The notes under the pieces are model-generated. The model was not told the DNA's origin. It ran no database searches and saw only the letters and a list, made by a program, of their open reading frames with translations. From Rhizobiaceae bacterium (lineage in GTDB: Bacteria; Pseudomonadota; Alphaproteobacteria; Rhizobiales; Rhizobiaceae): DNA of 51,863 bases. The stretch lies in contig JARGOF010000036.1 of assembly GCA_029212415.1 (NCBI GenBank), positions 1 through 51,863 of the forward strand, read 5' to 3'. Positions 24,672-33,054 of this stretch are shown here, piece after piece. The translations under genes and the position numbers were made by a program. Each line of letters starts with the position of its first letter. Position 1 is the stretch's first letter.

Positions 24672-26663
24672 ATGGCTTTTGACTCGATCCTTGTCGCCAA
24701 TCGCGGCGAAATTGCCTGTCGGATCATCCGGACCGCGCACGATCTGGGGCTGCGGACCATCGCGGTCTATTCCGAGGTGGATGCAAATGCCCCCCATGTG
24801 GCGCTTGCCGATGAGGCCGTGCTGATCGGTCCGGGACCGGCCGCTGACAGCTATTTGAACATTGAGCGGGTGCTTGATGCCGCAAAGGCAAGTGGCGCTG
24901 GCGCCATCCATCCCGGCTACGGTTTCCTGTCGGAAAATGAGCTGTTTGCCGATGCGGTGGATCACGCCGGACTGGTGTTTATCGGCCCGCCTGCCAGCGC
25001 CATCCGGCAGATGGGCAACAAGGCCGAGGCCAAACGGCTGATGGGTGCTGCCAACGTGCCCTGCGTACCGGGCTTTGAAGTCGGCGATCTTGACGACGCC
25101 GCCGTGATCAGAGCCTCTGATGAACTCGGCTTTCCGGTGATGGTCAAGGCAGCGGCCGGTGGCGGTGGTCGCGGCATGCGCCTGGCGCAGGGCGAAAGCG
25201 AACTTGCCGCTGCCCTGTCGATGGCACGTTCGGAAGCACTCAATGCATTTGGTTCCAGCGAACTGATCATCGAAAAGGCCCTGGAGCGGGCCCGCCATGT
25301 CGAAGTGCAGATCTTTGCCGACAATGATGGCCATTGCATTCACCTGGGCGAACGGGACTGTTCAGTGCAGCGCCGACACCAGAAGGTCATCGAGGAAGCA
25401 CCCTGCCTGGCGATGAACCCGGATTTGAGCGAGCGCATGGGCAAAGCCGCCGTCGCTGCGGCCATGGCGGTGGATTATCGCGGTGCCGGTACGGTGGAAT
25501 TCATGCTGGACACGTCCAGTGCGTTTTATTTTCTGGAGATGAATACAAGGCTGCAGGTCGAGCATCCGGTGACCGAAATGGTCACCGGGCTTGATCTTGT
25601 CGCCATGCAGATTGCGGTTGCCCAGGGTGAGCCGCTGGCTTTGGCGCAGCAGGATGTGCGCATCCGTGGACATGCTATTGAAGCTCGGCTCTACGCAGAG
25701 GACCCGGCCCGTGACTTCCTTCCGGGAACGGGCCCTATTGCATTGTGGCGACCGGCATCCGGCAAGGGCATTCGCATTGATTGCGGCATCAAAACCGGGT
25801 TGGACGTGTCGCCCTACTACGACCCTTTGCTCGCCAAGATCATAGCCTGGGGAGAAACGCGGGAGATTGCCCGCAACCGACTGGTCATGGCCATCCGCGA
25901 TAGCGTGCTGCTGGGCCCGGTCACAAACAGTGCATTTCTGGCCGATATCATCGCAATGGAGGATTTCACACAATGTGAGGCCACAACGGCCTTCCTTGGC
26001 GACAATTATCCAGACGGTGTCCCGGCGACGGTTCCGGGCAGCCTGGAGGTTGCCCTGGCCGCCGCCTTGAGTTTGCGGGCAGAGCAGAATGACGCCTTTG
26101 CGAAGGCCCCTTGTGTTTCACCATTGCTGCTTGGCTGGTCGAGTGCCGCGCTTTTACCCACGCCGGTTCATCTGCGTGATGCGCATGCGGAATATGAACT
26201 CACCGCCGGCTGCAAAGGCGATGTCTGGACCGTAGGCGTTGGCAAGGAGCAATTTGCAATCACGCTCGAAGAACGCGCCGACCAGGCATTTCGCGCCCGT
26301 GTCAATGATCGTACGATCGATGTTGTTGCGGTCATTTCCGACAAGGCCGATATCCTGCTGGCTGCCGGCGCAAGGCGCTTTGCCTTCCAGCGCATCTATG
26401 CCGGCGACCAGACGGAGGCTGCTGCAGCTGGTGGACGGATACTTGCACCAATGCCGGGTCTGGTCATCGAATTGCTGGTGCACGAGGACCAGAAGGTTGC
26501 CAAAGGCGAGGCTCTGGCGATTCTGGAAGCGATGAAAATGCAACATCGGATTGTCGCACCGGTGGACGGTATCGTGAAACAGATCGGCGTAAAACCGGGC
26601 GAACAGACTGGATCCGGCGACCTGATGTTCGAGATTGAAGACGCTGGAAAGGCGGAGAGTTGA
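24672..26663 (+). CDS. Acyl-CoA carboxylase alpha subunit (biotin carboxylase plus BCCP)
   Basis: A 663-residue biotin-dependent subunit. The biotin carboxylase part begins ILVANRGEIACRIIR and includes the ATP-grasp glycine loop AAAGGGGRGMRLAQ at about 160-175 and EMNTRLQVEHPVTE. A middle linker domain follows, and the C-terminal carrier domain has EAMKMQH with the biotinylated lysine at K622. It carboxylates its own biotin with ATP and bicarbonate and hands CO2 to the beta subunit. MAFDSIL is the right start: the family begins there. The stop abuts the next ATG with no gap. The alternative is a generic acyl-CoA carboxylase for other substrates. Confidence 0.93.
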   Translation: MAFDSILVANRGEIACRIIRTAHDLGLRTIAVYSEVDANAPHVALADEAVLIGPGPAADSYLNIERVLDAAKASGAGAIHPGYGFLSENELFADAVDHAGLVFIGPPASAIRQMGNKAEAKRLMGAANVPCVPGFEVGDLDDAAVIRASDELGFPVMVKAAAGGGGRGMRLAQGESELAAALSMARSEALNAFGSSELIIEKALERARHVEVQIFADNDGHCIHLGERDCSVQRRHQKVIEEAPCLAMNPDLSERMGKAAVAAAMAVDYRGAGTVEFMLDTSSAFYFLEMNTRLQVEHPVTEMVTGLDLVAMQIAVAQGEPLALAQQDVRIRGHAIEARLYAEDPARDFLPGTGPIALWRPASGKGIRIDCGIKTGLDVSPYYDPLLAKIIAWGETREIARNRLVMAIRDSVLLGPVTNSAFLADIIAMEDFTQCEATTAFLGDNYPDGVPATVPGSLEVALAAALSLRAEQNDAFAKAPCVSPLLLGWSSAALLPTPVHLRDAHAEYELTAGCKGDVWTVGVGKEQFAITLEERADQAFRARVNDRTIDVVAVISDKADILLAAGARRFAFQRIYAGDQTEAAAAGGRILAPMPGLVIELLVHEDQKVAKGEALAILEAMKMQHRIVAPVDGIVKQIGVKPGEQTGSGDLMFEIEDAGKAES

Positions 26664-27458
26664 ATGGAACAGGCAACAGATTTCCTGACGGAAAGCGATA
26701 CGCTGGCAGCGATCCTGCATGACCTTGATGATCCGGCATGGGACAGGCCGACGCAATTCAAGGGCTGGACCATCAACGACGTCCTCGTCCACCTGCACTT
26801 CTGGAATCGTGCTGCCGACCAGTCATTGACAGACCCGGACGGATTTCAGGACACCATGCGTTCAGCCATAGCGGCCAGTGCCGTTTCCGGCATGCGCGCG
26901 GTCGAAAATGCGGCCGTGAAAGAACGCAGCTCTGAATTGCTGGCTGTCTGGCAAGGCCTTTATCGCGATATGGGCAGACGGTGGGCACGGCTCGATCCCA
27001 AACAACGGGTCAAATGGGTCGGGCCAGAGATGTCCGTGCGCTCATCCATGACCGCGCGGCAGATGGAAACCTGGGCCCATGGCCATGAGGTCTTCGACCT
27101 GCTGGGCAAGAAGCGCCAGGAGACCGACCGCATTCGCAATATTGTGGTTCTCGGCGTCAATACCTTCGGCTGGACCTTCAAGGTGCATGGCATGGCAGCC
27201 CCCGAACAAATGCCCTTTCTCAGATTGTTCGCCCCATCGGGCGCGGTGTGGGATTATGGGAACCCTGACCAAGCCGATCACATTGAAGGACAGGCCGTGG
27301 ACTTTGCACAGGTCGTCACCCAGACCCGCCATGTGGCGGATACGCAATTGTCAGTCCGTGGACCCATTGCGACACAATGGATGACCCATGCGCAATGTTT
27401 TGCCGGCCCGCCGGAAACGCCACCTGCGCCCGGCACACGTTTCCGTCGCGAAACCTGA
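26664..27458 (+). CDS. TIGR03084-type metal-binding protein (DinB/maleylpyruvate isomerase fold)
   Basis: A 264-residue protein of the MDMPI/DinB-like helical-bundle superfamily. The N-terminal FKGWTINDVLVHLHFWNRAAD and the later TWAHGHEVFDLLG give the histidines (H43/H45 and the HGH pair) that bind a metal. The family is often found beside AtuA-type genes, where its function is unknown; a thiol-dependent isomerase or hydrolase has been guessed. The ATG follows the carboxylase stop directly, so it is the fifth gene of the operon. It converges on the Mo-hydroxylase operon with 12 bases between stops. Confidence 0.83.
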   Translation: MEQATDFLTESDTLAAILHDLDDPAWDRPTQFKGWTINDVLVHLHFWNRAADQSLTDPDGFQDTMRSAIAASAVSGMRAVENAAVKERSSELLAVWQGLYRDMGRRWARLDPKQRVKWVGPEMSVRSSMTARQMETWAHGHEVFDLLGKKRQETDRIRNIVVLGVNTFGWTFKVHGMAAPEQMPFLRLFAPSGAVWDYGNPDQADHIEGQAVDFAQVVTQTRHVADTQLSVRGPIATQWMTHAQCFAGPPETPPAPGTRFRRET

Positions 27459-27470
27459 CAATCAGGCGGT

Positions 27471-27926
27471 TCAACTTGAGAGCGCCAAAATGGCCTTGCG
27501 CAGACCTGTATAGCCACTGCATCGGCACAGATTGCCGGCCAGAACGGTCTCCAGCTCCTGCCGTTGCAGCTTCTCTCCCACTGGTGCCCGCTCCAGCAAA
27601 GTCACCAGCGACACCAGCAGCCCCGGCGCGCAATAGCCGCATTGGATGGCGCCATTTTCTCGAAGGCGGTCAATAATCGCGTCTGCGCGTCGGCCCAATC
27701 CCTCGGCGGTAACCACGTCCGTGCCATCCATCTTGGCGGCGATCAGCAGGCAGGCATTGGCCGACTTGCCGTCAACCAGAATCGTGCAGGCACCGCAGCG
27801 CCCGATGGCGCACGATGTCTTGACACTTTCCTGGCCACATTGTTCCGCCAGGATGCTGGTCGCCTTGTCAAAAGGATTGACCACCCGGTCTTGCGGCTCA
27901 CCATTGAGCGTAAAGGAAATTCTCAT
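27471..27926 (-). CDS. [2Fe-2S] subunit of a xanthine-dehydrogenase-family hydroxylase
   Basis: A 151-residue iron-sulfur protein carrying two clusters. The plant-ferredoxin-type cluster ligands are in SCAIGRCGAC plus a further Cys in SANACL, and the second cluster has QCGYC and NLCRCSGYTGL. All eight cysteines of the family are present. It passes electrons from the Mo centre to FAD. The ATG at 27926 forms an ATGA overlap with the stop of the large subunit. It is the last gene of the nine-gene operon. The related CoxS, QorS and NdhS proteins have the same form. Confidence 0.92.
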   Translation of the reverse strand: MRISFTLNGEPQDRVVNPFDKATSILAEQCGQESVKTSCAIGRCGACTILVDGKSANACLLIAAKMDGTDVVTAEGLGRRADAIIDRLRENGAIQCGYCAPGLLVSLVTLLERAPVGEKLQRQELETVLAGNLCRCSGYTGLRKAILALSS

Positions 27927-30139
27927 GGGGTGCGTCCTTGCCTGGCGAGCGCGTCCAGAACCCATTCGGGTCGTACCGGCAAATGTGTTGGAGCAGCGTC
28001 CAATGCGCTGGCGACGGCATTGGCAATGGCCGGTGCGGCGGCATTCAGCCCGATTTCACCACCGCCACGGATACCCACCGGATCATCAGGCGCAAGCCAG
28101 GTCACCGGATGAACATTGACATCCGGCACATCTGCAATGGTCGGGATGAAATAGCTGTCGAAATTGCTCGCCATGACCGTACCCTCCTCATAGGGCTGGT
28201 GCTCGGTGAGACAGAATCCCAGAGCCTGGGCGCCGGCACCGGTCATCTGACCTTGAAAGGCCACAGGGCTGATCGGTGGACCGCAGGCGGGCAGCAGGTC
28301 AAGGCCGGTGCAGGCAACCTGTCCGGTCCAGCGGTCGATCCGCACGCGTGCCCGTGCCGCACAAGTGGTAAACAGCGTGTGCACATTGGCGCCCGCTTGC
28401 ATGGTTTCTATGCCCGGTATGCCGATCTGTGTGACGATTTCGCCAGCACTGGCTGCAAGATCACTCAAGGACAGATCGGGTTTGTTTTGCGGCGCCATTC
28501 GTTGATAAAAACCACCCGGACCAAGCCGCAGAGCATCCATTGGCACTTGTAGAATTTCGGCAGCCCCAACGTAGAGTTTCTCCAGGAATGGCATCTTGCC
28601 AGCACGGATCAGCCGCAGTGCGATCTGCGTGCCGCGTGATGCGGAGGTCGGTCCGCTGTCCGCGCCCGCATCGGTAGATCCGGTTGCGCAGCCAATGTCG
28701 GCTTCATCGAGATCGAACGTTGCAAGAAGGGTATTTCTGACCGTGGTCTCCAGCCCCTGCCCCATTTCAACAAGGGAACTTTGAAACATAACCTGACCAT
28801 CAAGGGTCAGAGCCAACACGCCGCTGGCGCCATTGGGGCCACCTCCGGCAAAGCCTTCACCCTTGCGCACAAGCGCATAGCCGGTGCCACTGAGATAACG
28901 CTGCGATGGCGTCTCGTCGCGCCAGGCCGGTAGCGAAGACAAGGCGTCGGCGACCTTTGGCAGTTCCGGCTGGGGAATGATGGCCTGACCGAGTGGTCCC
29001 GGATCATTTGCACCGGCCAGATTGATCCGCCGGAATGTCAGCGGATCATGGCCGGCCTTGCGCGCCAGAATATCGACGGCAAGTTCGATGGCCGTCAGGG
29101 TCTGTAGCGCGCCGAAACCACGAAAGGCACCACCGACGCCATTGTTGGTATAGGCAAGACGCCCCCTCAGCTTGACGGATCTGAAAGCATAGGCGCTCTG
29201 GATGCACTCCATTCCGGTATCCAGCACCTCCGGGCCAAAGCTTGCATAGGCGCCATTATCAACCAGCACATCAGCCGCAAGCGCCAGCAGGCGGCCCGCC
29301 CGGTCGCAGCCGATCTTGAGCGCGATCTCGAAGGGATGGCGTGTCGTGGCAAATGCCATGCTTTGCGGACGGTCCAGAATCAGCCGAACCGGGCGCCTCG
29401 CAGTCCAGGCCAGCAGCGCGAGCACGGGCTGGATATGAATTTCCTCCTTGCCGCCATAGCTGCCGCCGATGGGTGAACCGATGACGCGGACGTCTCTTTC
29501 AGGCAGCCCCAGCATGCTGGCGATCAGACTGCGCGTGTAAAACGGGCTGTGGGTTGCTGCACGCAGTTCGATGCCGGTCGGCGAAGGGATGCAGATGCCA
29601 CCTTCCAGTTCCATCGCAGCCGGAACCTGACGCGGGGTCGTGAGTCGATGGTCGATGACATGAGCGCATTCCTCAAAGTCTGCATCGACTTTGCCCCTTG
29701 AATAGATGAAGCTGGAGCAAAGATTGCCTGAATCATGCAGTTTCGCTGCGCCCTCGTTCAGCGCATCCCCTGGCGCGCTCACAATCGGCAGAGGTTCCAG
29801 TTCAAATGCGATCAGGGCAATGGCTGCATTGGCAATTTCTTGTGTCTCGGCGGCAACGGCAGCCATCGGCTCGCCCTGAAAACGTACTTTTCCGCGCGCC
29901 AGTGGCGGACGGTCGAGAATGGCTGTCCCCATTACAAAGTCGGAAGGAACATCCGCAGCCGTTACAACAGCATGGACCCCGTTCAGCGACCGGGCAGCCG
30001 AGACATCGAGCCGCCGAATGGTGGCATGCGCCAGCGGGCTTGTCAGCAGCGCGCCATGCAGCGTGCCTACCGGTTGGCCTTCCGCCAGATAGCGAAAGGA
30101 GCCACGCAATTTTTCCTCCAATCCCGTCACCGCATTCAT
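27923..30139 (-). CDS. Molybdopterin-binding large subunit of a xanthine-dehydrogenase-family hydroxylase
   Basis: A 738-residue catalytic subunit. Motifs in order are GGSYGGKEEIHIQP (Mo-cofactor loop), GGAFRGFGALQ, SSLVEMGQG and, near the C-terminus, GGGEIGLNAA with the catalytic base at E695. GAFRGFG is normally followed by xPQ, here ALQ. It hydroxylates an aromatic N-heterocycle or aldehyde with water-derived oxygen. It overlaps both neighbours as ATGA (27923-27926 and 30136-30139), so the three subunits are made together. No XdhC-type maturation gene is in the window. The substrate is unknown; the deaminase and transporter nearby favour a purine- or pyrimidine-like ring over CO or an aldehyde. 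Confidence 0.92.
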   Translation of the reverse strand: MNAVTGLEEKLRGSFRYLAEGQPVGTLHGALLTSPLAHATIRRLDVSAARSLNGVHAVVTAADVPSDFVMGTAILDRPPLARGKVRFQGEPMAAVAAETQEIANAAIALIAFELEPLPIVSAPGDALNEGAAKLHDSGNLCSSFIYSRGKVDADFEECAHVIDHRLTTPRQVPAAMELEGGICIPSPTGIELRAATHSPFYTRSLIASMLGLPERDVRVIGSPIGGSYGGKEEIHIQPVLALLAWTARRPVRLILDRPQSMAFATTRHPFEIALKIGCDRAGRLLALAADVLVDNGAYASFGPEVLDTGMECIQSAYAFRSVKLRGRLAYTNNGVGGAFRGFGALQTLTAIELAVDILARKAGHDPLTFRRINLAGANDPGPLGQAIIPQPELPKVADALSSLPAWRDETPSQRYLSGTGYALVRKGEGFAGGGPNGASGVLALTLDGQVMFQSSLVEMGQGLETTVRNTLLATFDLDEADIGCATGSTDAGADSGPTSASRGTQIALRLIRAGKMPFLEKLYVGAAEILQVPMDALRLGPGGFYQRMAPQNKPDLSLSDLAASAGEIVTQIGIPGIETMQAGANVHTLFTTCAARARVRIDRWTGQVACTGLDLLPACGPPISPVAFQGQMTGAGAQALGFCLTEHQPYEEGTVMASNFDSYFIPTIADVPDVNVHPVTWLAPDDPVGIRGGGEIGLNAAAPAIANAVASALDAAPTHLPVRPEWVLDALARQGRTP

Positions 30140-30900
30140 GCCATGTCCCGTTGAGCAAGCTGTGCCAGATGACCACGCAGCAGATTGTGGGCGGCCGATT
30201 TCAAATAGGGTGCTGCATTGCCGGCAAACAGCGCATCGTCCAAAGGCCAGTTCATCGGCCAGGGCGTTTCAACAGTTGCCACCGGATGGCCCGCCAGACG
30301 AACCGCCAGCCTGGCGCTTTGCCGCCCCACACAACCAGCCACGACGACGCGGGAGGGACTGAAGGCCTGCCGGTGTCCCAGCTTCTCCACAAAAATCCGT
30401 TGTCCCTGCAACGCCGGAACGATGATCGAAATCAGCAGGTCTTCGGGCTGATCGGATACGGTCGGACCCAAAGACTGGGCGCGGCCATTGCCCGCAAAAC
30501 GAAGCTTTGCATCCACAGCGGCAAACAGCACTTCCAGATCGCCGGCACCCCAAAGCAGGTTACCGCCAAGGCTTGCCTGATTGCGCGTCGCTGTGGAACC
30601 GACATATCTGAGGAATTCAGCGAACCAGGGCAATTGCCGCGAAATAAGTGGATCAAGGCGCAAGCGTTCGAGCGGAGCGTTGGCGGCCAGGACCATTGAT
30701 CCACTATCCGCAAGGCAAACATCCGACCCCAAATCAAGCCCTGCTATGTCGATGATCGTTTGTTCCGGGCCTTTGACACCCCAGCCGAGTTGCGCTGCCG
30801 TCAATCCGCATCCATAGATGCCGGCCGGACCCAGAGAAGCCTTGATGCTGATGGCGTCTTCCACATCAGCTGGCCGCACATAGGTTGGTTGGGCATTCAT
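30136..30900 (-). CDS. FAD-binding subunit of the Mo hydroxylase (CoxM-like)
   Basis: A 254-residue subunit, shorter than the usual 280-300. TATRNQASLGGNLLWG matches the second FAD-binding motif of CoxM/XdhB proteins. The first motif, usually a GG(T/H)xL loop, here reads IYGCGLTAAQLGWG and is clearly divergent. The C-terminal CO-dehydrogenase-like domain appears compact. It would take electrons from the [2Fe-2S] subunit through FAD to an acceptor. It overlaps the deaminase stop upstream and the large subunit downstream, each as ATGA. FAD affinity may be altered; this is inferred from the motif only. Confidence 0.82.
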   Translation of the reverse strand: MNAQPTYVRPADVEDAISIKASLGPAGIYGCGLTAAQLGWGVKGPEQTIIDIAGLDLGSDVCLADSGSMVLAANAPLERLRLDPLISRQLPWFAEFLRYVGSTATRNQASLGGNLLWGAGDLEVLFAAVDAKLRFAGNGRAQSLGPTVSDQPEDLLISIIVPALQGQRIFVEKLGHRQAFSPSRVVVAGCVGRQSARLAVRLAGHPVATVETPWPMNWPLDDALFAGNAAPYLKSAAHNLLRGHLAQLAQRDMA

Positions 30901-31388
30901 TTTTCTGCCCAGAAACCTTCCTGCAGCGCAGCAGCTTCTTCCGCAAGCAACGGGCCAACCACCTCTATATCGCGCTGGCCGGCCGCAAAGACTGTGCGGC
31001 AGGGCAGATCAAGCGTCGGGTTCTCGTCATGATTGCCGGTCTGGATCTTGAGATCGTGTTCGCTCTGGCCAAAAACCACCCTGCCAATACCGGCCCAGTA
31101 AACCGCCCCGGCACACATGGCGCAGGGTTCAGCGGAGGTATACATCGTGCATCTGGCAAGAAAGTCCACGTCCCAACCCCTGCTGGCGCGCGAGGCCAGA
31201 ATGCGCTCGGCATGGGCGGTCATGTCGTGCCCCTCCGTCTCGTAAGCATTGCCCTGCTCCAAAAGAATCTCGCCATCTGGCCCGACCATGATGCAGCCGA
31301 ACGGGTGCTGACCCATGGCTCGGGCCGCTGCCGCCACGGCAAAAGCCATGCGCAGGTATTTTTCGTCTTGGGTCTCGGAGTGGTTCAT
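30897..31388 (-). CDS. Cytidine/guanine-deaminase-superfamily nucleobase deaminase
   Basis: A 163-residue zinc hydrolase. The catalytic set is HAE (H59, E61) and PCAMC (C89, C92), placing it in the CDA fold's TadA/GuaD branch. Gene context with a Mo hydroxylase and importer suggests free-base or heterocycle deamination rather than tRNA editing. I chose MNHSET at 31388; two earlier in-frame starts at 31403 and 31427 are possible. Its start lies four bases after the permease stop and its end overlaps the FAD subunit. Guanine, cytosine, adenine or a modified base could be the substrate. Confidence 0.85.
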   Translation of the reverse strand: MNHSETQDEKYLRMAFAVAAAARAMGQHPFGCIMVGPDGEILLEQGNAYETEGHDMTAHAERILASRASRGWDVDFLARCTMYTSAEPCAMCAGAVYWAGIGRVVFGQSEHDLKIQTGNHDENPTLDLPCRTVFAAGQRDIEVVGPLLAEEAAALQEGFWAEK

Positions 31389-31392
31389 TGCA

Positions 31393-32205
31393 CTACCTTT
31401 CATTCTTGGGAAGGGACCAGGGCGCAAAGCGCTTTTGCAGGAAGCCGACCGTGCGGAACAGCAGCATGCTCAAGATCACGAGGAAAACGAGCCCGGCAAA
31501 AGCCTGCGGGATTTTGAAAAAGGAGGTCGAAAACGAGATGAAGAAACCCAGCCCCTTGTCTGCGGCCACGAATTCGGCCACCACCGCGCCGATCACAGCA
31601 AGGGTTGTCGATATTTTCAGCGCGGAGAAAATATAGGGCAGCGCATAGGGAAGGCGAACCTGCATGACCTCGCGCCGCGTTCCCGCGCGCAGCGACCGTG
31701 ACAGTTCGATCAGTTCTTCGGGCGTTGCCAGCAGACCGGTGGTGGTCGAAACGACAATCGGGAAAAAGGTGATCAGAAAGGTGATCACGATACGCGGCAG
31801 ATCGCCCGCACCAAGGGTCACCACGATGATCGGCGCCACCGCGACAATCGGCGTCGATTGTATGATGATAAGCGCCGGGTAGAGGGTCCGTGCGAGAAAC
31901 CGGGATTTGGCCAGCCCGACGGCCAAGGGAATGCCGATGGCGATGGCCAGCAGATAGCCGATCAGCGCCACGCGCATGGTCGCCCATATATGCCCGGCCC
32001 AGGTCGATGCTGCGACAGCAAAGCCATCGGCAATGATCCGGCTGGGTGCGGGAAGCAGGAAGGACGGAATGGAAAAGACACGCGTCGAGATTTCCCAAAG
32101 ACCAATCAGCACCACGAATGCCAGCGCCGGGGTGAAGCGGTCGAGCAGACGCAGCACCTGCTGGCGCAGGCTCATTGTGGTCGTCCTGTCATAGAGATTG
32201 GTCAT
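31393..32205 (-). CDS. ABC transporter permease, SsuC/TauC/ThiX type
   Basis: A 270-residue inner-membrane permease with about six helices. The cytoplasmic coupling (EAA) loop is SLRAGTRREVMQVRLPYALPYIFSAL. A single permease with this length is typical of the sulfonate/nitrate/pyrimidine-precursor importers. MTNLYD at 32205 is preferred because GGTGG precedes it and the ATPase stop is seven bases away; MSLRQQ at 32175 is a good alternative. It serves with the ATPase and the NMT1/THI5-type binding protein encoded upstream in the same operon. Confidence 0.9.
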   Translation of the reverse strand: MTNLYDRTTTMSLRQQVLRLLDRFTPALAFVVLIGLWEISTRVFSIPSFLLPAPSRIIADGFAVAASTWAGHIWATMRVALIGYLLAIAIGIPLAVGLAKSRFLARTLYPALIIIQSTPIVAVAPIIVVTLGAGDLPRIVITFLITFFPIVVSTTTGLLATPEELIELSRSLRAGTRREVMQVRLPYALPYIFSALKISTTLAVIGAVVAEFVAADKGLGFFISFSTSFFKIPQAFAGLVFLVILSMLLFRTVGFLQKRFAPWSLPKNER

Positions 32206-32212
32206 GATCCAC

Positions 32213-32995
32213 CTATGCCGCGACGGGTTTGGAGAAGAGCCTGTTGCGAATGTGGTTCGCCAGACGGGTGAACTCCGGATCGCCCAAGGTTTCCAGTGTC
32301 CGCGGCCGTTCAAACGGAACCTTTATTTCCTCGCGAATGCAGCCCGGTCGCTCGCTCATGACCAGAATCCGGTCGGAAAGAAGCAGCGCGTCGGGAATGG
32401 AATGAGTGATGAAAAGCACTGTTTTCGGCCGGTCGCGCCAGATGCGCAGCAGTTCGAAGCTCATCTCGTCACGCGTCAGGGCGTCAAGCGCCGAGAACGG
32501 CTCATCCATCAAGAGGATATCAGGATCAAGAAGCAGCGCCCGGGCAATGCCGACCCGTTGCTGCATGCCGCCGGATAGCTCATCGATACGCTTGTCGGCA
32601 AAATCGGCCAGCCCAACCAGGTCCAGCAACTCGAGGGCACGGGCCCTGTCCTTGCTCTCAACCCGACCGTATTTGTGGCGCATTGGAAAGGTCACATTGT
32701 TGATGACGGAATACCACGGCAAAAGCGTCGGCTTTTGAAAGACAATGCCGATCTCGTCCCGAGGCTCCTTGACCGGATATCCAAAGATCGACACCGAACC
32801 GCCTGTGGGGGCAATCAGGCCTGCCACGAGACGCAGAAGGGTTGATTTTCCGCAGCCGGAGGGGCCAAGCACCGACACGAATTCATGGCGGGCAACCGAG
32901 AATGTGAGATCGGACAGGGCATGAATCGGCGCACCATCATTGCCGGTGAAAACCTGTTCCACCGCGTCGAAGGCAATGGCTGGGGGCGTGTTCAT
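32213..32995 (-). CDS. ABC transporter ATP-binding protein, SsuB/TauB/ThiZ type
   Basis: A 260-residue nucleotide-binding subunit. Walker A is GPSGCGKST, the signature LSGGMQQRVGIARAL, Walker B LLMDEPFSALD, and the H-loop FITHSI. FQKPTLLPW at the Q-loop is typical of the taurine/nitrate/pyrimidine branch. It powers import through the permease encoded just downstream. GGAAGGAAT precedes the ATG. A 59-base gap separates it from the binding-protein gene, the longest gap in this otherwise overlapping operon. Confidence 0.93.
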   Translation of the reverse strand: MNTPPAIAFDAVEQVFTGNDGAPIHALSDLTFSVARHEFVSVLGPSGCGKSTLLRLVAGLIAPTGGSVSIFGYPVKEPRDEIGIVFQKPTLLPWYSVINNVTFPMRHKYGRVESKDRARALELLDLVGLADFADKRIDELSGGMQQRVGIARALLLDPDILLMDEPFSALDALTRDEMSFELLRIWRDRPKTVLFITHSIPDALLLSDRILVMSERPGCIREEIKVPFERPRTLETLGDPEFTRLANHIRNRLFSKPVAA

Positions 32996-33054
32996 GTTAT
33001 TCCTTCCGGGGGCAAAACCGGGCGTCGGATGACGCCCGGCTGGAGACCTTCTGA

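Noticed and set aside
24093-25343. 416-codon minus-strand frame
   Set aside because: It lies antisense to the enoyl-CoA hydratase and carboxylase alpha genes, whose motifs are clear; a high-GC shadow frame.
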